A stretch of DNA of 58,804 nucleotides from Myxococcales bacterium. Lineage in GTDB: Bacteria > Myxococcota_A > Polyangia > Palsa-1104. The notes beneath the pieces are model-generated. The model saw only the letters and a list, made by a program, of their open reading frames with translations, was not told the DNA's origin and did not search any database. The stretch covers positions 1 to 58,804 of the forward strand of contig JAQBQH010000187.1 in assembly GCA_028287105.1 (NCBI GenBank), written 5' to 3'. How positions within the stretch are numbered: the first letter of the stretch is position 1; the number at the start of each line of letters is the position of its first letter. The translations under genes were made by a program, and so were the position numbers. This document shows positions 46,110 to 56,911 of this stretch, piece by piece.

Positions 46110-47746
46110 CTACCAGCTGCCGTGCGCGAGCACCAGTGACAGGCGCGGCGCAGTTCCCTCCGGCGTGATCGCCTGCTCGACGGTGAACGACGGAATCCCC
46201 AACGCCCACTGACCGTGCTCGCGGCGCAAGAGCGCCTCGACCGGCGGCACGTCGCCCTTGTACTTGCGCGTGAGGACGGCGCCGGCGAGCAGGCCGAGCG
46301 CCATGCCGCCGAGCGCGTAGCGCGCGCCGACCTGGATGTTGTCCTCGCCGCCCGAGTTGACGCCGATGACGTAGCCGAGCGCGAAGCCAAGCCCGGTGCC
46401 GGCGAGGCCGCCGACGTCGATGAGGCCGACGTGCCCGCGGCTGAGCTCGAGCTTCCACGCCAACAGTGATCCCGCCAGCACGCCGCCCGCGGTGCCGCCG
46501 AGGATGAACCAGCCCAGCTGCGGCGTCGATGGGTTGCGGAAGATCGCCTGCGCCATGAGCGCGCCGGTCGCCGTGCCCCACAGCCCGCCGGAGTTGACCA
46601 TGGCGCTGTCGCCGGCCGAGATCTCGAGCTTGCGTGCGACGAGAAATCCGGCGGTCATGCCGATGCCGCTGCCGGCGATGGCCAGCGCGTAGACGTACTG
46701 CGTCGGAACCTGCAGCCCCAGCGACAGCCCCGAGGCCAGCGATGCGCCCCACACGGCGCCGCCGATCATGAGCGAGCTGTAGCCCACCTTGATGCCGTCG
46801 CGCGTCGCCAAGAAGGAGCCGAGGAAGCCGGCTCCGATGCCGGCCCCCGACGACAACATGTAGACGAGGAGACCGAGCCCCGAGTTGCCGAACTGCGAGT
46901 TGCCCAGCACCGAGTTGAGCAGGAGCGGACCGGCCGCGCCGCCGAACACCATCGACGAGATGACCAGCTCGGTGCGCCCCGAGCGGATCGGCCGCGTCAG
47001 CGTCACCTCACGCTTGACCGGCGCGCCCGGCTGCACGTCGAGCTCCTCGCGATGCCAGGGATAGTCGCGATGCTCGAGGAGGAGCTTGTGGCGGCCGACG
47101 TCGAGCGTACCGGCGAACGGGGTCTCGCCGACGAGCCGCTCGTCGATGAACACCCGCGCCCCGCGCGGCCGCGTGAAGATGGTGACCTGCGCCGTCGAGC
47201 GCTTGAGGCGATATTGATAGAAGTACGGCTGCCCGATCTCGACGCCGACCTCGTGCGATTCGCCCTCCCAGCCCGGCTGCGCGAGATCGATCGTGTAGCG
47301 CCCGGCCGGCACCTTGAACAGCGTCGGCGTGTCCGCCTCGTGCCGCTTCCCGTCGCTGTCGACGATCGCCGCGCGCACGTGCTCCGGAATGGTCGTAACC
47401 GAGATGCGCGCCGGCAGCGTGCGCAGGATCTTGAGGCGATTGCCGACGATGGTCCGCTCCGGCGCATCGGCCGGCGCCTCGGCCAGGTAGCGCTCGAACC
47501 AGATCACCGACTGGGCGTAGTCGAGCAGCCGCTCGTAGGCCTGCGCGATGTTGTAGAGCACGTTGGGATGCGGCTTGAGCCGATAGGCCTCCTGGTACTC
47601 GGCGATCGCCTCGTCGTAGGCGCCGGTGCCGTAGAGATCCTGCGCCTTGTCGTAGTGCGCCTTGGCCGTGCGATCAGGTGACTCCTCGGCCGCGCGCGCC
47701 GACGGCAAGAGCGCGTAGACGAGGACGAGCGCGACCAGCGCCCGCA

Positions 47747-47747
<1 letters not shown>
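46110..47747 (-). CDS. TPR-PEGA protein with multi-helix membrane domain
   Basis: A 545-residue envelope protein. It has a signal peptide (LVALVLVYALLPSARA), then TPR repeats at about 30-100 (AKAHYDKAQDLYGTGAYDEAIAEYQEAY), then one or two PEGA-type beta domains (ITVTTIPEHVRAAI-like segment and RPRGARVFIDERLVGETPFAGTLDVGRHKLLL near 190-235). The C-terminal half is a Gly/Ala-rich membrane region with about eight helices containing repeated GGxxGxxxG packing. The TPR-PEGA layout is frequent in Myxococcota and is usually coupled with kinases. ATG at 47747 overlaps the kinase TGA by 1 base. Confidence 0.82.
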
Positions 47748-49158
<1,411 letters not shown>

Positions 49159-49162
<4 letters not shown>

Positions 49163-49647
49163 TGCCGCTTGAGTGTGAAGAAAACCACAGCGCTGGCGAT
49201 GATCAACATCACGACCACCACCACGATCCAGGTCCGCGACGACCGCGGCGCCGCCTCGGCATCGCCCTCTTCGACCGCCGAGGTGGACGGCTCGCTCTCG
49301 GCCGGCTTCCGCTTCGCCGAGTTGGGCGACAGGTCGATCTGCACCATCGGTGTGCCGACCTCACCCGTGATGCGCCGGATCCGCGAATGCGCATAGCGTA
49401 CCGAGCTGCCGCTCGAATCGTCGGCTGCGCCCGCGGGCGGATGCGTCGGCTCCGACCGCCGCCGCTCCAACATCGGCGGCGCCGATCCGCCCGACTGCCG
49501 CGGGTCGTTGAACTTCGACTTGCAGTCCGCCGAGCAGAAGTAATAGGTGACGCCGCCGAAGATGCCGACGGCACGCGCGCGCAAGGTGTCGACGTCCTTG
49601 CCGCAAATAGGATCCTTGACCATCCGCGATTCGTCCGACGCTGTCAT
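49159..49647 (-). CDS. Tail-anchored YHS-domain protein
   Basis: A 162-residue protein. Residues ~10-48 are a YHS metal-binding domain: VKDPICGKDVD and YYFCSADCKSKF, with three Cys placed to bind copper or another metal. A long low-complexity linker (Pro, Ser, Arg, Glu) follows, then a C-terminal membrane helix (TWIVVVVVMLIIASAVVFFTL), so the domain faces the cytoplasm. It sits between an ion channel and a kinase gene, overlapping both by 4 bases, and may sense metal or act as an adaptor for the kinase (inference). Confidence 0.88.
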
Positions 49648-51185
49648 GACAGACCGAAGAAGCTCCTGATCCGGGTGAGCAACGCCTGATGGTCGGTGTT
49701 GGCGCGTGCCGCCTCGGCCGACAATCCCTCGCGTTCAATCTTGTTCTTCATTTCACGTTCGCTCAACAGTTTGCCGATCTCGTCGGCCAACCTGGCGTTC
49801 TCCTGAAGGATCCTCTGAAAAGAGGCCCGCTTGATCACGTAGCATTCGGCGTCGCTTTTGGCCACCACGGTCGCGCGCCGCGGCTCGCCCGTCAGGAGCG
49901 ACATCTCGCCGAAGAACTCGCCCTCGCCGAGCGTGGCCACTTCCTTCTCGAGCCCATCGCCCGAGATCCGGACGCCGACGCTGCCGCTGCGGATCACGAA
50001 CAGCGAATCGCCCGCGTCGCCGGCCTTGATGATCACCTCGCCGGCGCCGTAGACGCAGTGCTGCAGCCCGTCGCTGACGGCGAGCCGCGCATGGTCGTCG
50101 AGCGGCGCCAGGATGCCGACCCGACCGAGCAGCTCGATGCGGCGCATGCGCTCGCGCTCCTGCTTGGTCTGCGTGCGCGCGGCGTTGAGCTCGGTCATGA
50201 AGACGTTGTAGCCGGGGTACGGGATCTCGATGTTCTCGCGGTGCAGCGCGTACCAGATGCGCTTGCGCACTTCCGAGTCGGTCGGATCGTCGGGCCCGTA
50301 GTCGGTCAGCCGGTAGCGCACCGCGTACTCGGCCCAGCTGTCGTGATAGCGCCACAAGAGGCAGTCTGGCGGCGTGCGCGTCGACAGGTTCGGCGTGCCG
50401 GCCAGCGACGCCAGCACAACCTGCTGCACCTGGTTCGGCGCGTGGCGCAGGTGCACGTTGAAGTAGACCCAGCGACGGTTCTCGAGCCCCTCTTTGCCGA
50501 AGATGGTGATGACGCCCTTGGCGAACAGGCCGTTGGGAATGATGACGATGTCGTCGTTCTTGGTGCGCAGCACCGTCGAGCGCCAGCGGATCTCCTGGAC
50601 GCGGCCGATCTGCCGATCCTCGAGGCGGATCCAGTCGCCGATGCCGATCGACGACTCGAGCTGCAGCGCCACTCCGGACAGGAGGTTGCCGAGCGTGTCC
50701 TGCAGCGCCAGGCCGATGACCGCAGTCAGCACCGCCGAGGTCGTGATGATCGAGAGCAGGTTGACGCCCGATCGCGACAGCAGCATCACCATCGCCACCG
50801 CGGAGGCGATCGTCACCGACAGGTCGCGGAGGATCTTCGGGATGCGGAAGCGATGACCGATGAGGTCGAAGGTCATCAGGCCCGCGGTGCCGGTGATCCC
50901 CCACGACAAGGCCACCAGCGCCGCCAGATGCGCTGTCGCGTAGGCCGAGTCCATGCCGCCCGCGAGCAGCCCGGCCTTGATGAACAGCATCACTAAATAG
51001 GTGAAGATGAAGAAGATCGTCAGCCGCACGCGGCCGCGGTCGGCCACCGGCAGGAGCGCCCGCCCGAGCACCAGCAGCGCCAGGCAGACGCAGGCGGTGG
51101 CGAGGCCCGCCTGCCGCGCCGACAGCTCGACGTGGAAGTCGTGCCAGTAGCGGTGCGCCTCCCAACCGGCCGGGGGAGCGATCAT
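49644..51185 (-). CDS. MscS-family channel fused to a cyclic-nucleotide-binding domain
   Basis: A 513-residue membrane protein. Four N-terminal helices lie within about 20-155; the pore helix region reads VIGLALQDTLGNLLSGVALQ, a good match to MscS TM3, followed by the beta domain GDWIRLEDRQIGRVQEIRWRST. Residues ~355-470 are a cNMP-binding fold with ISGDGLEKEVATLGEGEFFGEMSLLTGEPRRATVVA, including the phosphate-binding FGEMSLL-x-GEPRRA cassette. It ends in an acidic/basic coiled tail. Comparable MscS-cNMP fusions are gated by cyclic nucleotides rather than by tension. It is the first gene of the four-gene unit, its stop overlapping the YHS start. Confidence 0.93.
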   Translation of the reverse strand: MIAPPAGWEAHRYWHDFHVELSARQAGLATACVCLALLVLGRALLPVADRGRVRLTIFFIFTYLVMLFIKAGLLAGGMDSAYATAHLAALVALSWGITGTAGLMTFDLIGHRFRIPKILRDLSVTIASAVAMVMLLSRSGVNLLSIITTSAVLTAVIGLALQDTLGNLLSGVALQLESSIGIGDWIRLEDRQIGRVQEIRWRSTVLRTKNDDIVIIPNGLFAKGVITIFGKEGLENRRWVYFNVHLRHAPNQVQQVVLASLAGTPNLSTRTPPDCLLWRYHDSWAEYAVRYRLTDYGPDDPTDSEVRKRIWYALHRENIEIPYPGYNVFMTELNAARTQTKQERERMRRIELLGRVGILAPLDDHARLAVSDGLQHCVYGAGEVIIKAGDAGDSLFVIRSGSVGVRISGDGLEKEVATLGEGEFFGEMSLLTGEPRRATVVAKSDAECYVIKRASFQRILQENARLADEIGKLLSEREMKNKIEREGLSAEAARANTDHQALLTRIRSFFGLS

Positions 51186-51236
51186 GGCCGCGGGGGCGCT
51201 CAGGATGTCCGCGCCTGCGATCGGTCGCTCACGCGG

Positions 51237-51265
51237 TTGACAATACCACGATGGGCGGGTACTTA
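51237..51265 (+). promoter_or_regulatory. Sigma70-like promoter of ahcY
   Basis: TTGACA at 51237-51242, a 17-base spacer and TACTTA at 51260-51265. It leaves a ~42-base leader ending in GAGGAG before the ATG at 51314. Confidence 0.55.
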
Positions 51266-51313
51266 GAGGGGGTCAGGCATCCATCAACGTATCCGCATGA
51301 GGAGATAACTCAG

Positions 51314-52570
51314 ATGGCGAACTTCAAGGTGGCCGATCTCAAGCTGGCCGATAAGGGCAAGCTCCGTATCGAGTGGGCCGAATCACGCATGCCCGTGCTC
51401 ATGGCGCTTCGCGAAAAGTACAAAGACTCGAAGCCGCTCAAGGGGCACCGCATCGCGGGCTGCCTTCACGTCACCAAGGAGACGGCGGTCCTGATTCGCA
51501 CGCTGCGCGCCGCCGGCGCCGAGATCTCCTGGTCGGGCTGCAACCCGCTCTCGACCCAGGACGACGTCGCCGCCGCGCTCGCCGCGGAAGGCACGTCGAT
51601 CTACGCCTGGCACGGCCTCAACAAGGAAGAGTTCTACTGGTGCATCGACCAGACGATCCAGTTCAAGCCGACGTTGACGCTCGATGACGGCGCCGACCTC
51701 ATCTTCACCGTGCACGCCAAGCATCCCGAGCTGGCCCGCTCGATCGTCGGCGGCACCGAAGAGACCACCACGGGCGTCCAGCGCCTCCGCGCCATGGCGG
51801 CCGACGGCAAGATGCAGTACCCGGTCATCGCCATCAACGACTCCGAGACCAAGTGGGACTTCGACAACGTCTACGGCACCGGGCAGTCGTCGCTCGACGG
51901 CATCCTGCGCGCCTCGTCGGTGCTTTTGGCCGGCAAGACCTTCGTCGTCGCCGGCTACGGCCACTGCGGCCGCGGCGTCGCGTCGCGCGCCAAGGGCATG
52001 GGCTGCAACGTCGTCGTCACCGAGATCAAGGCGACCGCCGCGCTCAAGGCGACGCTCGAGGGCTTCCGCGTGATGACGATGGATGAGGCCGCCAAGATCG
52101 GCGACATCTTCATCACCGCCACCGGCATGAAGGACATCATCGTCGGCCGCCACTTCGACTCGATGAAGGACGGCGCGCTGGTCTGCAACACCGGCCACTA
52201 CGACTGCGAGATCAACCTCGTCGATCTCGAGGCGCGCGCCAAGGGCAAGCGCGAGATCCGCAAGGACAACGAGGAGTACGTGACCAAGGACGGCCGTCGC
52301 ATCTACGTCCTCGGCCAGGGTCGCCTCATCAATCTCGCGGCCGCCGAAGGCCACCCGTCCGAGGTCATGGACATGTCGTTTGCCAACCAGTTCATGGGCA
52401 TGCTCAAGCTGGCGAAGGAAGGCAAGACGCTCGAGAAGAAGGTGTACGAGCTGCCGCCGGAGCAGGATCAGGAGATCGCCGCCACCAAGCTGGCGACGAT
52501 GGGCCTGAAGATCGACTCGCTCACCAAGGAGCAGATCACGTACGCGAACGACTACTCCGCGGGCACGTAA
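51314..52570 (+). CDS. ahcY: Adenosylhomocysteinase
   Basis: An NAD-dependent hydrolase that splits S-adenosylhomocysteine to adenosine and homocysteine, recycling the product of SAM methylation. The 418-residue product shows MPVLMALREKYKDSKPLKG, GCLHVTKETAVLI, GCNPLSTQDDVAAAL, INDSETKWDFDN (Lys-Asp catalytic segment), VAGYGHCGRGVA (NAD loop), NTGHYDCEIN, and GHPSEVMDMSFANQ. I use the ATG at 51314 because a GAGGAGA site lies ~9 bases upstream; an ATG at 51251 would overlap the promoter. Works in the same cycle as MetK. Confidence 0.97.
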   Translation: MANFKVADLKLADKGKLRIEWAESRMPVLMALREKYKDSKPLKGHRIAGCLHVTKETAVLIRTLRAAGAEISWSGCNPLSTQDDVAAALAAEGTSIYAWHGLNKEEFYWCIDQTIQFKPTLTLDDGADLIFTVHAKHPELARSIVGGTEETTTGVQRLRAMAADGKMQYPVIAINDSETKWDFDNVYGTGQSSLDGILRASSVLLAGKTFVVAGYGHCGRGVASRAKGMGCNVVVTEIKATAALKATLEGFRVMTMDEAAKIGDIFITATGMKDIIVGRHFDSMKDGALVCNTGHYDCEINLVDLEARAKGKREIRKDNEEYVTKDGRRIYVLGQGRLINLAAAEGHPSEVMDMSFANQFMGMLKLAKEGKTLEKKVYELPPEQDQEIAATKLATMGLKIDSLTKEQITYANDYSAGT

Positions 52571-52815
52571 ACCTCGCCTCGAACGCCGCGCGCGAACCCT
52601 TCGCGACGCGCGCGTGATCCACCTCGCAACTCCCCAGAATTATATTTCAATCACTCTCCGGAATCCGTTTGCGTAGCCGGCTACTCCCGTAGCCGTCGCC
52701 TCCTGCCACGCGTTCAACTACCTGTTCTTACGCATGACTACATGTGGCATAGGCCGTGCTGAGGGACCGGTCTATCGAACGCAACAAATTGCATACGCTA
52801 ACGGAGAGACGAGAA

Positions 52816-53331
52816 ATGTTGACGAAGATCAAGTTGGGGTTGGGGCTGGCGCTGGCGGTTGGGCTCATCGGCTGTGGAGCCGGACAGGCGGGCTCGACGC
52901 AGGATCTGACGGCCGCCGAAGACACGGACAGCGGCAAGGAAGATTCGGCGCGGAAGAATTCGCACCCCTCCTATTACAAGTGCGCGGCCGATGCCGACTG
53001 CGTCGCGGTCGAGAAGGCCGGCTGCTGCCCGAACGGCTTCCTGGTCGCGGTGAACAAGGACAAGGTCAAGGCCTACAACACGACCTTCGCCTGCCAGACG
53101 GCGCCGCAGGTGTGCCCGCTCTTCGTCGTCAACGACAAGCGCGTGGCGCAGTGCGATTTCCAGAAGCACCAGTGTCAGATGATCGAGCCGTCGGCGATTC
53201 GCTGCGACGCCTTCATCGCGCCGGCGTACCAGCACCATTGCCCCGAAGGCTTCCAGTGCAAGTTCACTGGCGTGCCGGACGTCGGTGGCACCTGCGAAGC
53301 GACGCCGTCGTCGCCGTCGCAGAACCTTTAA
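52816..53331 (+). CDS. Cys-rich lipoprotein
   Basis: A 171-residue lipoprotein. The lipobox is GLIGC (Cys near residue 20), followed by an acidic linker with Asp/Ser/Glu (DLTAAEDTDSGKEDS). The mature domain has about ten Cys in pairs (CAADADCVAVEKAGCCPNGF, CQTAPQVCPLF, CDFQKHQC, CPEGFQC), so it is likely disulfide-rich and surface or periplasm exposed. I use the ATG at 52816, with GGAGAGACGAG upstream. Function unknown; similar lipoproteins occur elsewhere in this window (809-1072). The 52571-52815 gap is AT-richer near its middle but I saw no clear RNA gene. Confidence 0.78.
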   Translation: MLTKIKLGLGLALAVGLIGCGAGQAGSTQDLTAAEDTDSGKEDSARKNSHPSYYKCAADADCVAVEKAGCCPNGFLVAVNKDKVKAYNTTFACQTAPQVCPLFVVNDKRVAQCDFQKHQCQMIEPSAIRCDAFIAPAYQHHCPEGFQCKFTGVPDVGGTCEATPSSPSQNL

Positions 53332-53363
53332 TCATCAATCAGCTTACTCAGGAGGTACGAATC

Positions 53364-53813
53364 ATGAACCGGATACTTTGCATGCTGGTGGTGGTGGGAG
53401 CCCTGGGGGCGTGCCGGCCGGCAGTCAAGGCGCCGGTCCACGACACCTTCACGAAGGTGGGGCAGGCGGACGCGCAGGTCGCGCCGCTGGCGTATGGGTC
53501 GGTGTCCAAGGTCGTCAAGACGCGCGGGGACTACGGCTGGTTTCAGTTTGCCGGCCGCGCCGGCGACGACATCGAGATCGCAGTGCGCTCGATCGATGGC
53601 GACGCGGTCGCCTTTTTGCTCGACGCCAACGACGACGTGGTCGCCGTCAACGACGATGCCGACGACAAGGGCTCGGACGCGCACGTGAGCGCGACGCTGG
53701 ACAAGGACGGCACCTACTACATCGCCTTTCGCGAGTACACGTACGCGCCGGCGTCGTTCACCGTCGAGCTCAACGGCTCGCGGCTGACCTCGACCGACGT
53801 CAACGCCCGCTAG
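53364..53813 (+). CDS. PPC-domain lipoprotein
   Basis: A 149-residue lipoprotein with lipobox LGAC (Cys near residue 17). The mature part is a beta-sandwich resembling the pre-peptidase C-terminal (PPC) domain: DYGWFQFAGRAGDDIEIAVRS, AFLLDANDDVVAVNDDADD, and TYYIAFREYTYAPASFTVEL. Acidic residues could bind calcium. PPC domains usually occur as parts of secreted proteases; here it stands alone. A strong CAGGAGGTACGA site precedes the ATG at 53364. It is 32 bases after the Cys-rich lipoprotein, so both may be co-transcribed. Confidence 0.82.
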   Translation: MNRILCMLVVVGALGACRPAVKAPVHDTFTKVGQADAQVAPLAYGSVSKVVKTRGDYGWFQFAGRAGDDIEIAVRSIDGDAVAFLLDANDDVVAVNDDADDKGSDAHVSATLDKDGTYYIAFREYTYAPASFTVELNGSRLTSTDVNAR

Positions 53814-53857
53814 CTCGACGCTCAGCGGCGCCGGCCAGCTCGGCGCCTCGCTGCGCG
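53814..53857. other. Inverted repeat between convergent genes
   Basis: AGCGGCGCCG pairs imperfectly with CGGCGCCTCGCT around GCCAGCT. It may form a termination hairpin, but no T-tract is seen. Confidence 0.35.
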
Positions 53858-54739
53858 CTACGCCTTCACCTCGACCTTCGCCCACGCCTCGAACAATCTG
53901 ATCACACCCGAGAGATCGCCGTCGCCGAGGCCGGCGTCGATCCCCTCTTTCAAGACATCGCGAATCGCGGCCAGCGTCGGCATCTGGTAGCCGAGCGACG
54001 CCGCCGTCTCGAGCACCAGCGTCTGATCTTTGTGCATGAGCGCGAGCGTGAAGTCGGGCTGAAAGTCGCGCGCGAAGATGCGCGGCCCCTTGCCGGCGTA
54101 GAGCGGCGACGAGAACGCGCCGCCGCTGATGACCTCGAGCATCGCCGCCGGCGCCAGCCCCTGCGCGACGCCGAGCACCATCATGGCGGCGAAGCCGGTC
54201 ATCATGTGCGCGCCGAGGCCGTTGAGCACCAGCTTCATGGCCATGCCCTGCCCGACGCCACCGACGGCGATGACGCGGCCCATCGCCTCGAGGACGGGGC
54301 GCGCGCGCTCGACGTCGGCGGGATCGCCGCCGCACATGATCACGAGCTTGCCGTCGACGGCCGGCTTGCGCGTGCCGGAGACCGGCGCGTCGACGAAGCG
54401 GCCGCCGTGCGCGCGCACCTCCGCGTCGACGGCGCGCGCGGTCGCCGGATCGACGGTCGACATGTCGACGACGAGCGCGCCCGGTCGCAGGCCGGCCAGG
54501 ATCCCGTCGGCGCCGTCGAGCACCGCACGCACCGCCGGCGGATCGGCGAGCATCAGCACGATCACCTCGGCGTCGCGTACGGCGTCGGCAGGCGTGGACG
54601 CCGCGCGCGCGCCCGCTTCGACCAGCGGCGCCGCACGATGTGGCGATCGATTCCAGACCGCGAGCGCGTGGCCGCGGCGCAGGATGTTTGCCGCCATGGG
54701 CGCGCCCATGGTGCCGAGTCCGAGGAAGGCGACGTTCAT
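53858..54739 (-). CDS. NAD(P)-dependent beta-hydroxyacid dehydrogenase (3-hydroxyisobutyrate/glyoxylate reductase type)
   Basis: A 293-residue oxidoreductase. VAFLGLGTMGAPMAANILRRGH is the Rossmann NAD(P) loop; VDMSTVDPATARA, DAPVSGTRKPAVDGKLVIMCGG and the Lys region MAMKLVLNGLGAHMMTGFAAM fit the family, the latter with the catalytic Lys. The C-terminal helical domain completes the dimer. The substrate could be 3-hydroxyisobutyrate, tartronate semialdehyde or succinic semialdehyde; I cannot tell. Its ATG at 54739 lies 6 bases after a TAGGCT box, so it may be leaderless. Confidence 0.9.
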   Translation of the reverse strand: MNVAFLGLGTMGAPMAANILRRGHALAVWNRSPHRAAPLVEAGARAASTPADAVRDAEVIVLMLADPPAVRAVLDGADGILAGLRPGALVVDMSTVDPATARAVDAEVRAHGGRFVDAPVSGTRKPAVDGKLVIMCGGDPADVERARPVLEAMGRVIAVGGVGQGMAMKLVLNGLGAHMMTGFAAMMVLGVAQGLAPAAMLEVISGGAFSSPLYAGKGPRIFARDFQPDFTLALMHKDQTLVLETAASLGYQMPTLAAIRDVLKEGIDAGLGDGDLSGVIRLFEAWAKVEVKA

Positions 54740-54776
54740 GCGCCGAGCCTACCAAATATGGTGCTAGCTTTGAGGC
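54740..54776. promoter_or_regulatory. 37-base divergent region with two extended -10 promoters
   Basis: On the minus strand TGG-TAGGCT (54754-54746) lies 6 bases before the ATG at 54739. On the plus strand TGC-TAGCTT (54762-54770) lies 6 bases before the GTG at 54777. Both would yield leaderless mRNAs; neither has a Shine-Dalgarno sequence or a good -35. Confidence 0.55.
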
Positions 54777-55511
54777 GTGCGCGACGAGGATGAGCTCGGG
54801 CGGCTGATGGAGGCGCTCACCGGCAAGCCGGAGATCGCGCTCGGGACCAAGCGGTTCGCCGGTCGCGTCGACGACGACGATGCCGCCGAGATCGCGGAGG
54901 CGATGCAGCGCCAGCTCGAGGGCGGGCTCAAGGCGCGCGAAGATCTGGCGCGGAAGAAGCGGCTGCGCATCGTCTGCGAGCGCGGCTGCAACGTCTGCTG
55001 CGAGGAGCTCGTCGTCGTCTATCTGCCCGAGGCGCTCGCGGTGGCGCGCTGGCTGGAGTCGGCCGCCGGCGCCGACGCGCGCGGCTGGTTCCTCGAGAAG
55101 TATCCGTCGTGGCGCGAGCGCGCCGGCGACGGCATCGAACGCGAGGCCGACCTCAACGCCGAGTGGGAGCGCCGCGACGAATACGAAAAGGCGCACAAGG
55201 AGCAGTGGAAGCGGCGCGTGATGTGCGCGTTCAACCACGACGGCGCGTGCTCGATCTATCCCGTGCGGCCGATGCTGTGCCGCGAGGGGCACGCCGTCGA
55301 CTCCAACGCGCGCTGCTGCGTCGACGTCGCGCTCATCGATCCGCCGCGGCGCCTCACCTTCGGCCCCGTCGACGACTTCCTCAAGCGCGCGAACGTGCTG
55401 CTACGCGCGACCCACAACGCGATGGCCGGAAAAGAAAAGGCCTCGACGCGGGTCAATCGCGCCGAGGCCTTGTGTGAGCTGGTGTATCGCTTACTGACCA
55501 AGCCCGCCTAG
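54777..55511 (+). CDS. YkgJ-family Cys-cluster protein
   Basis: A 244-residue soluble protein. It carries the YkgJ-type Cys pattern: CERGCNVCC at about residues 67-75, a distant Cys in VMCAFNHDGACSIYPVRPMLCR (150-171), and SNARCCVD, eight or more Cys able to bind zinc or an iron-sulfur cluster. The middle region is helical and charged. No enzyme activity is established for most members. GTG start at 54777, immediately after a -10-like box, and no ribosome site, so translation may be leaderless. It converges on metK with a 21-base gap. Confidence 0.85.
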   Translation: MRDEDELGRLMEALTGKPEIALGTKRFAGRVDDDDAAEIAEAMQRQLEGGLKAREDLARKKRLRIVCERGCNVCCEELVVVYLPEALAVARWLESAAGADARGWFLEKYPSWRERAGDGIEREADLNAEWERRDEYEKAHKEQWKRRVMCAFNHDGACSIYPVRPMLCREGHAVDSNARCCVDVALIDPPRRLTFGPVDDFLKRANVLLRATHNAMAGKEKASTRVNRAEALCELVYRLLTKPA

Positions 55512-55532
55512 CTCGCGGGCGACGAAGCCGAC

Positions 55533-55550
<18 letters not shown>
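55509..55550. repeat. Short direct repeat at the 3' end of metK
   Basis: TAGCTCGCGGGCGACGA (55509-55525) and TAGTTCGCGGGCGACGA (55534-55550) differ at one position, period 25. The second copy holds the last codons and stop of metK on the minus strand; the first repeats them downstream. Confidence 0.55.
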
Positions 55551-56810
<1,260 letters not shown>

Positions 56811-56855
56811 GTGCTCGTTGCTCCTTCGTAAATGCCGTCTGAAATGGAACGATGG

Positions 56856-56883
56856 ACTATACAGTTGGTCGCCTCAAAGTCAA
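56856..56883 (-). promoter_or_regulatory. Sigma70-like promoter of metK
   Basis: Minus strand TTGACT (56883-56878), 16-base spacer and TATAGT (56861-56856). The leader would be ~40 bases, too short for a known SAM riboswitch. Confidence 0.6.
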
Positions 56884-56896
56884 CGGGCGTTCAGTG

Positions 56897-56905
56897 TGCT
56901 ATAGA
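56897..56905 (+). promoter_or_regulatory. Extended -10 promoter of hisD, likely leaderless
   Basis: TGC-TATAGA at 56897-56905; the ATG of hisD is at 56912, 6 bases downstream, where transcription should start. No Shine-Dalgarno sequence and no clear -35. Confidence 0.5.
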
Positions 56906-56911
56906 GCCACG

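Noticed and set aside
51185-51313. SAH riboswitch in the ahcY leader
   Set aside because: The leader after the predicted promoter is only ~42 bases and shows no conserved SAH-element core or pseudoknot pairing.
56811-56911. SAM riboswitch in front of metK
   Set aside because: The metK leader is about 40 bases and lacks the SAM-I or SAM-II conserved cores.
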